Below are positions 51,566 to 59,161 of a stretch of DNA of 64,000 bases, one piece after another (position 1 is the first letter of the stretch; each line of letters begins with the position of its first letter). The notes beneath the pieces are model-generated. The model ran no database searches, was not told where the DNA came from, and saw only the letters and a program-made list of their open reading frames with translations. The position numbers and the translations under genes were made by a program. Origin of the DNA: Amycolatopsis endophytica. GTDB lineage: Bacteria > Actinomycetota > Actinomycetes > Mycobacteriales > Pseudonocardiaceae. The DNA lies in assembly GCF_013410405.1 (NCBI RefSeq), contig NZ_JACCFK010000001.1:4650001-4714000 (forward strand). The letters are read 5' to 3'.

Positions 51566-52021
51566 GTGAACGAGCTGATCGTCCTCTTCGGCACCGAATC
51601 CGGCAACGCCGAACTGGTGGCCGACGACATCTCCGCCGCGCTGCAGGAGAAGGGGACCGCGGTGCGGGTAGCCGACATGGAGGACTACGCCGTCGACGAT
51701 CTCGGCGAGGCGGACATGGTCGTCCTCGTGGTGTCGACCTACGGCGAAGGCGACCTGCCCGACACCGCCGCGCCCTTCCACGACGCGCTCGTGGAAGCCA
51801 AACCCGACCTGTCCGGTGTCCGGTTCGCCGCGTTCGGTCTCGGCGACAGCACCTACGAAACGTACAACCTCGGCGTCGCCACCCTCAGGGCCACCTTCAC
51901 CGCACTGGGCGCGACCCAGATCGGGGAGACCGGATACCACGACGCGGACAGCGGGCTGAATCCGTCCGACGTCGCGGTCGCCTGGGTGAGCACCGTCCTC
52001 GCCGTCGCCACGCCGTCCTGA
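51566..52021 (+). CDS. flavodoxin (MioC/short-chain type)
   Basis: 151 residues: FMN phosphate loop LFGTESGNAELVADDISAAL, VVLVVSTYGEGDLPDTAAPF and FAAFGLGDSTYETYNLG are the three FMN-binding segments. Starts at GTG 51566 with GAAAGGAC upstream. A flavodoxin as P450 redox partner, in place of a ferredoxin, is unusual for actinobacteria; no ferredoxin gene occurs in this operon. Confidence 0.93.
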   Translation: MNELIVLFGTESGNAELVADDISAALQEKGTAVRVADMEDYAVDDLGEADMVVLVVSTYGEGDLPDTAAPFHDALVEAKPDLSGVRFAAFGLGDSTYETYNLGVATLRATFTALGATQIGETGYHDADSGLNPSDVAVAWVSTVLAVATPS

Positions 52022-52082
52022 CCGGCCGGGAACGGCACCTGCCACCGCCGCACACTCACCTCCTCCGAAAGAGGCACCAGAA

Positions 52083-53555
52083 ATGAGTGACAGCACGCCC
52101 GTCGTCAACCCGCCGTCGACCACGGACCCCGGCACCGGCGCCGTTCCGGACAGGCTCTCGGGCCGGATGGGGGCCGGCTCCCTCATGCTGACCGTACTGG
52201 CCTTCTCGGCGCCCATCGCCGTCGTGGCCGGGTTCATCCCGTTCACCATCACCTTCGGCGGGCGGGGCGCCACGCTCGCCTTCGTCGCGACCACGATCCT
52301 GCTGCTGCTGTTCGCGGTCGGGTACGTGACGATGACCAGGCGCATTCCGAAACCGGGTTCCTTCTACGCGTTCGTCAGCGCCGGACTGGGCAAGGTCAGC
52401 GGACTGGGCGCGGCCTTCCTTGCGGTCGTGTCCTATCTGCTGATGCTCGGCGGGTGTTTCGTCTTCCTCGGCCTCACCGCGACGGAACTCATCTCGAGCG
52501 TGAACGGGCCCGCGACACCGTGGTGGCTGTGGGCCGGGATCGCCTGGGCCGTGGTCGGCGTCCTGTGCTACTTCCACATCGAGGTGTCGGCGAGGGTCCT
52601 CAGCGTCGCCATGGTGCTGGAAGTCGCGATCGCCCTGACCTTCAACGTGGCCGTCGTGCTGCGCGGTGGCGGCCCGGACGGCTTCTCCGCCACCCCGTTC
52701 TCGCCGTCCGCGCTGGCGCACGGTGACGTGGGCGTCACCATGCTCTTCGCGGTCATGGTGTTCCTGGGTTTCGAAGCCACCGCGGTGTTCCGCGACGAGG
52801 TCCGCGCTCCGGACCGCACGATTCCCCGCGCCACCTACGGCGCCGTGTTGTTCGTGGGTGTCCTCTACATCCTGTCGTGCTACCTGCTCACCACCGCCTA
52901 CGGCTCGGGCGCGGTGGACGCGGCGACCAACGACCCCAAGTCCATGTTCCCCGACGCCATCGGGCAGTTCGTGGCTCCGTTCTTCACGCAGCTGACGTTC
53001 CTGTTCATCATCACCTCCGAGCTCGCCGCGGCGATCTCGGTCCACAACGTGGTGGCCCGCTACCTCTACAACCTCGGCCGCGACCGGGCGCTACCCGCCT
53101 ACCTCGCCAAGGTGCACCCCCGCCACCGCTCGCCTGCCCGCGCGTCCACGGTCACGGCCCTGGTCGTCGCCGTGGTCCTGCTGCCACTCGGCCTGACCAA
53201 CACCGCGGGCACCGGGCTCGACGCGCAGCTGTTCGGGTTGGCCACCGTTGGCCTGCTGACCCTGATGGCACTGGTCAGCGTGTCGGTGATCGCGTGGTTC
53301 GCGCGCCACGGCGGGTCCGCCGGGGAGAACTGGTTCAAGTGCTACTTCGCCCCGGGCATGGCGGCGACGGCGCTCGGCACGACCGTGGTGCTCGCCGTCC
53401 TGCACTTCGATCTGGTGGTCGGCGGCGCGCCGGGACAGAACCTCGTGCTGCTCACCGTTCTCGCCGTCTCCGCGGTGGCCGGCGTGGGGCTCGCGCTCTA
53501 TCTGAAAGCGGCCCGGCCGCGGACCTTCGCGGGTCTCGGCCAGACCGCGGGCTGA
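52083..53555 (+). CDS. APC-superfamily amino acid/amine permease
   Basis: 490 residues, about twelve TM helices: MLTVLAFSAPIAVVAGFIPF, RIPKPGSFYAFVSAGLGKVS (TM3), MVFLGFEATAVFRDEVRAPD with RTIPRATYG (the conserved GFE motif in TM6 region), and HNVVARYLYNLGRDRALPAY then HPRHRSPARAS. Typical of basic-amino-acid, ethanolamine and amine importers. Located between the flavodoxin and the P450, so it probably imports the P450 substrate or its precursor. Confidence 0.92.
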   Translation: MSDSTPVVNPPSTTDPGTGAVPDRLSGRMGAGSLMLTVLAFSAPIAVVAGFIPFTITFGGRGATLAFVATTILLLLFAVGYVTMTRRIPKPGSFYAFVSAGLGKVSGLGAAFLAVVSYLLMLGGCFVFLGLTATELISSVNGPATPWWLWAGIAWAVVGVLCYFHIEVSARVLSVAMVLEVAIALTFNVAVVLRGGGPDGFSATPFSPSALAHGDVGVTMLFAVMVFLGFEATAVFRDEVRAPDRTIPRATYGAVLFVGVLYILSCYLLTTAYGSGAVDAATNDPKSMFPDAIGQFVAPFFTQLTFLFIITSELAAAISVHNVVARYLYNLGRDRALPAYLAKVHPRHRSPARASTVTALVVAVVLLPLGLTNTAGTGLDAQLFGLATVGLLTLMALVSVSVIAWFARHGGSAGENWFKCYFAPGMAATALGTTVVLAVLHFDLVVGGAPGQNLVLLTVLAVSAVAGVGLALYLKAARPRTFAGLGQTAG

Positions 53556-53585
53556 TCAGTCACGACTACGGAAAGGACAACGCCC

Positions 53586-54803
53586 ATGGACGCTCGGACG
53601 AGCGCGGCCACCGTTCCGGCGGACTGCCCGGAGGTCACCGGGTTCCTGCCGTGGACCGACCCGCGGTTCCGGATCGACCCCTACCCCTACTACGCCCGCG
53701 CGCTGGCCGAAGCGCCGATCATGCGGGACGACGCCGACGGCAGTTTCGTGCTCACCCGGTACGAGGACCTGATGCACTACGGCCGGCTGCCCTCGATCCG
53801 CATCGCGCCGGAATGGAAGAAGGCCGGCGCCTGGCGCGTGCTCCTGGACATGGCGCTGGGGCACGACGAACCCGGCCACACCCGGCTGCGCCGCCAGACG
53901 AGCAAGTGGTTCACCCCCAAGCGGGTCCGCGAATGGGCCGAGACCACGGCCGGGTTCACCGACCGGCTCCTCGACGGACTCGGCCCGGACGGGCTCGTCG
54001 ACGGCTCCGACCTGGCGGTGGAAGTCACGCACCGCACGGTCTGCCATGTCCTGGACGTTCCCGCCGACGACCACGACGGGGTGCGGCGGCTGATGCGGCA
54101 GGCGATGCCCATCCTCAGCGCACGCCCGGCCCCGCGTGACTTCGAACGGGCCGAGGAAGCGCTGGACGAACTGCGCCGTCGGACCGCCGCGCTGATCGAG
54201 CTCAAGCGGGCGAACCCGGGGGAGGGGCTGCTGGACTCGCTGCTGGGTGCGCAGGACCGGGGCGAGATGAGCGCCGCGGAAGTCCTGGCGACGACGCTGT
54301 TCTTCTACGTCGTCGGCCACATGGACGCCACCTACCTCATCTGCTCGGGCCTGCACCTGTTCACCCGGGAACCGGAACTCCTGGACGCCTTCCGGGCCCA
54401 TCCGGACCGGCACGAGGCGTTCGTCGCCGAACTGGCCCGCTTCGACGCGCCCGAGCCCGTCGTGACCCGGACGACGACCGAGGACCTGGTGATCCACGGC
54501 GTCCACGTTCCCGCGGGCAGCAGCCTGCGCCTGATGCTCGGCGCCGCCAACCACGACCCGGCGGTGTTCGACAACCCGGACGAGTTCGACTTCACCCGGC
54601 CCCCGGAGCAGACCCGGAACCTCACGTTCAGCTTCGGCAGCCACGGGTGCCAGGGACGGCTGCTCGCCGAAGCCGAGATCCGGGTGGTGTTCGAGCGGAT
54701 CTCGGCCCGGTACTCGCGCGTCGAGCTGACCGCCGAGCCGGACATGCGCAACACCGACGCCTCCCGCCACTACTACACGCTGCCCCTGCGGCTGCACAGC
54801 TGA
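53586..54803 (+). CDS. cytochrome P450 with atypical I-helix
   Basis: 405 residues. Heme-ligand motif FSFGSHGCQGRLLAEAEI with Cys355; ExxR helix FVAELARFDAPEP; C-helix GHDEPGHTRLRRQTSKWFTP. The oxygen-activating I-helix, normally AGxD/ET, reads VVGHMDATYL: the Thr/acid pair is displaced. The heme loop also lacks the usual GxHxC glycine. Such changes often accompany unusual substrates or substrate-assisted oxygen activation. Redox partners are the flavodoxin and reductase encoded upstream. The permease and amine-type catabolic genes nearby suggest an amine or amino-acid derivative; not proven. Confidence 0.93.
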   Translation: MDARTSAATVPADCPEVTGFLPWTDPRFRIDPYPYYARALAEAPIMRDDADGSFVLTRYEDLMHYGRLPSIRIAPEWKKAGAWRVLLDMALGHDEPGHTRLRRQTSKWFTPKRVREWAETTAGFTDRLLDGLGPDGLVDGSDLAVEVTHRTVCHVLDVPADDHDGVRRLMRQAMPILSARPAPRDFERAEEALDELRRRTAALIELKRANPGEGLLDSLLGAQDRGEMSAAEVLATTLFFYVVGHMDATYLICSGLHLFTREPELLDAFRAHPDRHEAFVAELARFDAPEPVVTRTTTEDLVIHGVHVPAGSSLRLMLGAANHDPAVFDNPDEFDFTRPPEQTRNLTFSFGSHGCQGRLLAEAEIRVVFERISARYSRVELTAEPDMRNTDASRHYYTLPLRLHS

Positions 54804-54833
54804 CCGTTCACCCAGCGAAAGGAAACAGCAGCG

Positions 54834-55190
54834 ATGACACACACCTCCTCGGTGCCCACCGTGGTCCTCACCGACGCGCGCGCGATCGAGCTGGAGGACT
54901 GGGGTCCCCTGCCCGAAGCCACCGGCGAGCCGATGCGGACCGCGGGCAAGAAGCTGTGGACCGGCGACGGCGTGCTCGAAGTCGGCCTCTGGGAGTGCGC
55001 GCCAGGGCCGTCCCGCTGGGTCTTCGAGACCAACGAGTCCGTCACCGTGCTCGAAGGCCGCATGACCGTCACCGAGGACGGCGGCCGAACCTACGAGATC
55101 AAGGCCGGTGACAGCGCCGTGTTCCCGCTCGGCTGGGCGGGCACGTGGGACATCCACGAAACCGTGTTCAAGGTCTACACGGCTTTCTGA
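54834..55190 (+). CDS. cupin-domain protein (DUF861/EutQ-like)
   Basis: 118 residues, single beta-barrel: LEVGLWECAPGPSRWVFETN with ESVTVLEGRMTV, then YEIKAGDSAVFPLGWAGTWD and the terminal VFKVY. This is the Cupin_3 pattern seen in EutQ and in (S)-ureidoglycine aminohydrolase-like proteins, often beside amine catabolic genes. Metal His ligands are fewer than in classical cupins. AAAGGAAAC site upstream. Role in the operon unknown. Confidence 0.87.
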   Translation: MTHTSSVPTVVLTDARAIELEDWGPLPEATGEPMRTAGKKLWTGDGVLEVGLWECAPGPSRWVFETNESVTVLEGRMTVTEDGGRTYEIKAGDSAVFPLGWAGTWDIHETVFKVYTAF

Positions 55191-55207
55191 CCACAAAGGA
55201 GCGACAG

Positions 55208-56260
55208 ATGCCGGGCACACTACGCACCGTCCGCGGGGACATCGACCCCGCGGAAATGGGCTCCACATTGCCGCACGAGCACGTCTTCGGTGCCGTGGAC
55301 ATGTACTGGGACCCGGGGGAGGACCCGCGCGCCTCCGCCGACCCCGGTGCCGGCCCCACGCTGGAAAACCTGTGGCACTGGCGCGAGAACCCGTGCGCCA
55401 ACCGCGGGAACCTGCACATGGGCGACGAGAAGGACGCGATCGACGAGCTCTCGGTCCTGCCCGGCCTCGGCGTCGGTACACTGGTCACCCTGTCCCCGAT
55501 CGGCATGGGCCGCAACGCCGCCGGTCTGCGGTACGTCTCCGAGGTCACCGGCGTGCACATCGTGGCCGGGTCGTCCTACTACGTGGCCGCGAGCTGGCCC
55601 GGCGAGCGCAGGTCCATGACCGAGGACCAGATGGTCGACGAGATCGCCCGGGACATCACCGTCGGTATGGAGGGCACCGACGTGCGGGCCGGCATCGTCG
55701 GCGAGGTCGGCCTGTCCTGGCCGATCGACCCGCTGGAAGAGCGGGCGCTCGCGGCGAGCGTGCGCGCGCACCGGCAGACCGGCGCCGCGTTGTCCATCCA
55801 CAACCCCTACTACGTGCCCGGAGCAGGCACACTGCTCGAGATCGGCCGCCGCATCGCCGACCTCGGTGCCGACATGAGCCGGGTGATCATGGGGCACTGC
55901 GACGGGTTCTCCCGCGATCCGCGGTTCCCGGACGTGGTCGCCGAGCTCGGCTGCTACGTCGAACTCGACCTGTTCGGCTACCCCAGCGGGTACGAGCCGG
56001 AGGTGGACTTCGTCTACCCGTCCGACGAGCTGCGCGTGGAGACCATCCTCGGTCTCATCAAGGCCGGTCTCGCCGATCGGCTGCTGCTCTCGCACGACAT
56101 CTGCTTCAAGACCAGCAGGCAGAAGTTCGGCGGGAACGGCTACGGCTACATCCACCGCGTGATCGTGCCGTGGCTCAAGCGCAAGGGGGCCGACGACGAC
56201 GTGCTCGACCAGATCCTGGTCCGCAACGCGCAGACGGTGCTGCCGCTGGCCCCGGTCTGA
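55208..56260 (+). CDS. phosphotriesterase-family hydrolase (Php/lactonase-like)
   Basis: 350-residue TIM-barrel amidohydrolase: metal HxH in TLPHEHVFGAVDMY, bridging residue Glu in GIVGEVGLSWP (Glu instead of carbamylated Lys, as in E. coli Php), His in SIHNPYYVPG and MGHCDGFSRD, catalytic Asp in LLLSHDICFKTS. Probably hydrolyses a lactone, amide or ester formed after P450 oxidation. ATG 55208 with AAAGGAG upstream; last gene of the operon, followed by a strong terminator. Confidence 0.9.
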   Translation: MPGTLRTVRGDIDPAEMGSTLPHEHVFGAVDMYWDPGEDPRASADPGAGPTLENLWHWRENPCANRGNLHMGDEKDAIDELSVLPGLGVGTLVTLSPIGMGRNAAGLRYVSEVTGVHIVAGSSYYVAASWPGERRSMTEDQMVDEIARDITVGMEGTDVRAGIVGEVGLSWPIDPLEERALAASVRAHRQTGAALSIHNPYYVPGAGTLLEIGRRIADLGADMSRVIMGHCDGFSRDPRFPDVVAELGCYVELDLFGYPSGYEPEVDFVYPSDELRVETILGLIKAGLADRLLLSHDICFKTSRQKFGGNGYGYIHRVIVPWLKRKGADDDVLDQILVRNAQTVLPLAPV

Positions 56261-56273
56261 TCGCGAGCGCACC

Positions 56274-56309
56274 AGAGGGCCCCCGGCTGCCGGCCGGGGG
56301 CCCTCTTTT
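56274..56309 (+). terminator. strong terminator of the P450 operon
   Basis: AGAGGGCCCCCGGC (56274-56287) and GCCGGGGGCCCTCT (56293-56306) form a perfect 14-bp stem with a 5-nt loop, followed by TTTT: a textbook intrinsic terminator. Confidence 0.95.
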
Positions 56310-56351
56310 CGTTCTGACACCCGCGAAACCTGACTGGAGTCCAGGTTGGTA

Positions 56352-56369
56352 ACGCGACTGCAGTCGTGT
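56352..56369. promoter_or_regulatory. TetR operator candidate, site C
   Basis: ACGCGAC-TGCA-GTCGTGT: same consensus as sites A and B with one mismatch between arms, 36 bp before the TetR2 ATG. A second imperfect repeat, AACCTG-N9-CAGGTT, lies just upstream (about 56328-56348). Confidence 0.75.
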
Positions 56370-56404
56370 AATGTGGTCGTAACAGGTGGAACGGGGGAGT
56401 ACCG

Positions 56405-57073
56405 ATGAGACGGACCGCGTACGAGCGCAGATCCGGCCCACGTGCCCCGGTCACGGGGGGACTGCGCAAGCTGCCGGTCCAGGAACGTTCCCGCGCGATG
56501 GTCGAGCACGTGCTGGAGACCGCGACGGAGCTGGTCGAGAACCTCGGTTACGAGGCGGTGGTGGGGTCACCGACCCTGCTGCTGGAGAAGACGGGGGTCA
56601 GCCGGGGCTCGTTCTACGCCTTCTTCGAGAGTCCCGAACGGGTGCTCGAAGAGCTGTGTCACCGCCAGATGCAGAGCTCGACCGAAGGGCTCACGCGCGC
56701 TCTGAAAGACCGGCCGGGCGAGCAGTGGACCGAGATCGTCGACATCCTGACCGGCTACTACACGCAGGAACACCGGATCCCGCTGGTCCGCGAGCTCTGG
56801 GTGCGGCAGAACCTCACCGAACGCGTCCGCACCCTCGACGAGCTGGTCATCGAGGACTGGGCCGGCCGCGTCCTGGAGCAGTTCCGGCAGCACGCCCCGG
56901 CCTTCGACGGGCTCACCCAGGCCCACTGCAGCGTGGCCCTGCACGCGCTGGAACGGCTCGTCCAGTTCGCCTTCACCGACGACGAGGACGGCGATCCCGC
57001 CGTCCTCGCCCAGGCCCACTTCATGCTCACGCACTTCTTCGCGGGCCATGCCGCCGTCAGCCCGTCGTGCTGA
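56405..57073 (+). CDS. TetR-family regulator 2 (paralogue of 49405 gene)
   Basis: 222 residues; HTH VQERSRAMVEHVLETATELV and GSPTLLLEKTGVSRGSFYAF, effector part YYTQEHRIPLVRELWVRQNL and HCSVALHALERLVQFAFTDD. Nearly the same protein as TetR1 except at the N-terminus (MRRTAYERRSGPRAPVTGG) and the last residues. Lies on the other side of the P450 operon in opposite orientation, with operator site C upstream. Overlaps the convergent aldehyde dehydrogenase stop by 17 bp. Could regulate the same operon, the amine genes, or itself. Confidence 0.93.
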   Translation: MRRTAYERRSGPRAPVTGGLRKLPVQERSRAMVEHVLETATELVENLGYEAVVGSPTLLLEKTGVSRGSFYAFFESPERVLEELCHRQMQSSTEGLTRALKDRPGEQWTEIVDILTGYYTQEHRIPLVRELWVRQNLTERVRTLDELVIEDWAGRVLEQFRQHAPAFDGLTQAHCSVALHALERLVQFAFTDDEDGDPAVLAQAHFMLTHFFAGHAAVSPSC

Positions 57074-58418
57074 AAAAGACGTTCTTCACCTCGGTGTAGG
57101 CATCCAGCGCGTCCGGGCCCAGTTCACGGCCGAGACCGGACTGCTTGAACCCGCCGAAGGGCGTGGTGACACGCACCGACGTGTAGGAGTTGACCGCGAG
57201 GGCACCGGCGTCGACCGCACGCGCCACGCGCAGGGACCGCGCGGCGTCGGACGTCCAGATCGACCCGGCCAGGCCGTACACCGTGTCGTTGGCGCGGACC
57301 ACCGCCTCGGCTTCGGTGTCGAAGGCGAACACCGACACGACCGGTCCGAAGATCTCCTCCCGCGCCGCCGGGTGCGCGTCATCGATCGGATGCAGCACCG
57401 TGGGCGGCATCCAGTAACCGGGCCCCTCCGGTGCGGAGCCGCGGAAGAGCACCGGCGCACCGTCCACATGAGCCCGCACGCGGGCCGCCTGCCCGGCCGA
57501 CACGAGCGGCCCCATCTGGGTGTTCTCGTCCAGTGGATCGCCGACCACGATGCCGCCGACCACCTTCTCCAGCCGCTCCAGGAATCCCTCCAGCGCGGGC
57601 CGCTCGACGAACACGCGGGACCGCGCGCAGCAGTCCTGCCCGGAGTTGCCGAAGACGGCACCGGTCAGCCCGCTCGCGGCGGCGTCGAGATCGGCGTCGG
57701 CGAACACCAGCGCGGCCGATTTCCCGCCCAGCTCCAGCGTGACCCGCTTGAGCGTGCCCGCCGCGCGCCGCGCGATGTCCTTGCCGACGTCAGTGGACCC
57801 GGTGAAGGCGATCTTGCCGATCCCCGGGTGCTCGACCATCGCCCGGCCGATCGTCCGGCCCGGGCCCACGAGCACGGTCAGCAGGCCCTCCGGCAGTCCG
57901 GCGGCGGTCGCGATCGCCGCCAGCTCGCGTGCCGTGAGCGGGGTCAGCTCCGCGGGTTTGAGCACGATCGCGTTGCCCGCGGCCAGACCGGGTGCCACCT
58001 TCCAGGACGCGATGGTGAGCGGATAGTTCCACGGGGTGATCAGGCCGACGACCCCGATCGGCTCGCGGAAGGTCATGTCGACACCGCCGTCGACGGGAAT
58101 GGTGTGTCCCAGCAGCCGTTCCGGCGCCGCCGCGTAGTAGCGGAACGTCGCGGCCGCGCCGGCGACGGCGCCACGTGCTTCGGCGATCGGCATCCCGACA
58201 TTGCGGGATTCCAGCCGTGCCAGTCGTTCCGCGTTCGACTCGATCGCCGCAGCGACCGCGAGCAGGGCCTGCCCGCGGTACTGCGGGGATTCCGCGGCCC
58301 ACAGCTTCTGCGCCGTCGCGGCGCGGGCGACGACGGCGTCCAGTTCGGCGACATCGGTCAGTTCGAGTGTGTCGAGCACGCGCTCGGTGGCGGGCTCGAT
58401 GACGTCGAGGGTGGTCAC
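57057..58418 (-). CDS. NAD(P)-dependent aldehyde dehydrogenase
   Basis: 453 residues: VGLITPWNYPLTIASWKVAP, FTGSTDVGKDIARRAAGTLK, catalytic Glu in VTLELGGKSAALVF, catalytic Cys in FGNSGQDCCARSRVFVE, and C-terminal PFGGFKQSGLGRELG. Oxidises an amine-derived aldehyde to the acid, equivalent to PuuC. Slightly short (typical 475-495). GTG 58418 overlaps the glutamine amidotransferase stop (GTGA). A much longer frame through the upstream genes is accidental. Confidence 0.93.
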   Translation of the reverse strand: MTTLDVIEPATERVLDTLELTDVAELDAVVARAATAQKLWAAESPQYRGQALLAVAAAIESNAERLARLESRNVGMPIAEARGAVAGAAATFRYYAAAPERLLGHTIPVDGGVDMTFREPIGVVGLITPWNYPLTIASWKVAPGLAAGNAIVLKPAELTPLTARELAAIATAAGLPEGLLTVLVGPGRTIGRAMVEHPGIGKIAFTGSTDVGKDIARRAAGTLKRVTLELGGKSAALVFADADLDAAASGLTGAVFGNSGQDCCARSRVFVERPALEGFLERLEKVVGGIVVGDPLDENTQMGPLVSAGQAARVRAHVDGAPVLFRGSAPEGPGYWMPPTVLHPIDDAHPAAREEIFGPVVSVFAFDTEAEAVVRANDTVYGLAGSIWTSDAARSLRVARAVDAGALAVNSYTSVRVTTPFGGFKQSGLGRELGPDALDAYTEVKNVFFSTTG

Positions 58419-59155
58419 GCTGGCTGCTCCTCCTTGGCCGTCCGCGCCGCGACCGCGACGAAGACGGTGAGCGCGTGGTGAAGGTGGTCGACCTCCGGGT
58501 GCCACTGGACACCCAGGGCGTACTGGCGGGACGGGAACTCGATGGCCTCGGCGAGCCGGTCCGGAAGGGACCAGGCCGTCACCACGGCACCCTCGCCCAG
58601 CTCGTCCACCCCTTGGTGGTGATGGGAGTTGACGATCTGCACACCACTGCCCGACAGCGACGCGGCGTGCGAGCCGGGGACCACGTCGACCTCGTGGAAG
58701 GTCGCGCTGTCCAGACGTCCGGGGCTGGGCCGGTGTTCGGCGAACCCGGAGTCGGTCAGGTGCTGGTGCAGCGTGCCGCCCGCGGCCACGTTGAGGATCT
58801 GCATGCCCCGGCAGATCCCCAGCACCGGCAGGTTCCGGGCCAGCGCGGCACGGGCCAGGGACAGTTCGAACGCGTCGCGCCGCGGCACGGTCGCCTCGGT
58901 GCGCGCGCTCTTGGGCGCGCCATACGTCTCTGGCTCCAGGTCGACGCCGCCGATGAGCAGCAGACCGTCGACCCGGTCCAGCACCAGACCGGGCCGCGCC
59001 ACGGCACGGGGGTCGGGCACCAGGCCGACCGGCAGGCCGCCCGCCGCGCGTACCTTGGCCAGGTAGGTGTCGGGGAGGATCGCGGCCTGCTGGTCCCAGA
59101 ACCCCCAGCGGGCGGGTTCGAACGCCGCGCAGACTCCGATGACGGGTGTGGTCAT
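58415..59155 (-). CDS. gamma-glutamyl hydrolase, class I GATase fold (PuuD-like)
   Basis: 246 residues: nucleophile elbow VLGICRGMQILNVAAGGTLH (Cys), GVDLEPETYG as in gamma-glutamyl-GABA hydrolases, HHHQGVDELG and catalytic His/Glu in ALGVQWHPEVD. Releases glutamate from a gamma-glutamyl compound, the last step of Puu-type pathways. Six bp after the aminotransferase gene and coupled to the dehydrogenase gene. Confidence 0.92.
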   Translation of the reverse strand: MTTPVIGVCAAFEPARWGFWDQQAAILPDTYLAKVRAAGGLPVGLVPDPRAVARPGLVLDRVDGLLLIGGVDLEPETYGAPKSARTEATVPRRDAFELSLARAALARNLPVLGICRGMQILNVAAGGTLHQHLTDSGFAEHRPSPGRLDSATFHEVDVVPGSHAASLSGSGVQIVNSHHHQGVDELGEGAVVTAWSLPDRLAEAIEFPSRQYALGVQWHPEVDHLHHALTVFVAVAARTAKEEQPA

Positions 59156-59161
59156 GGCGTG

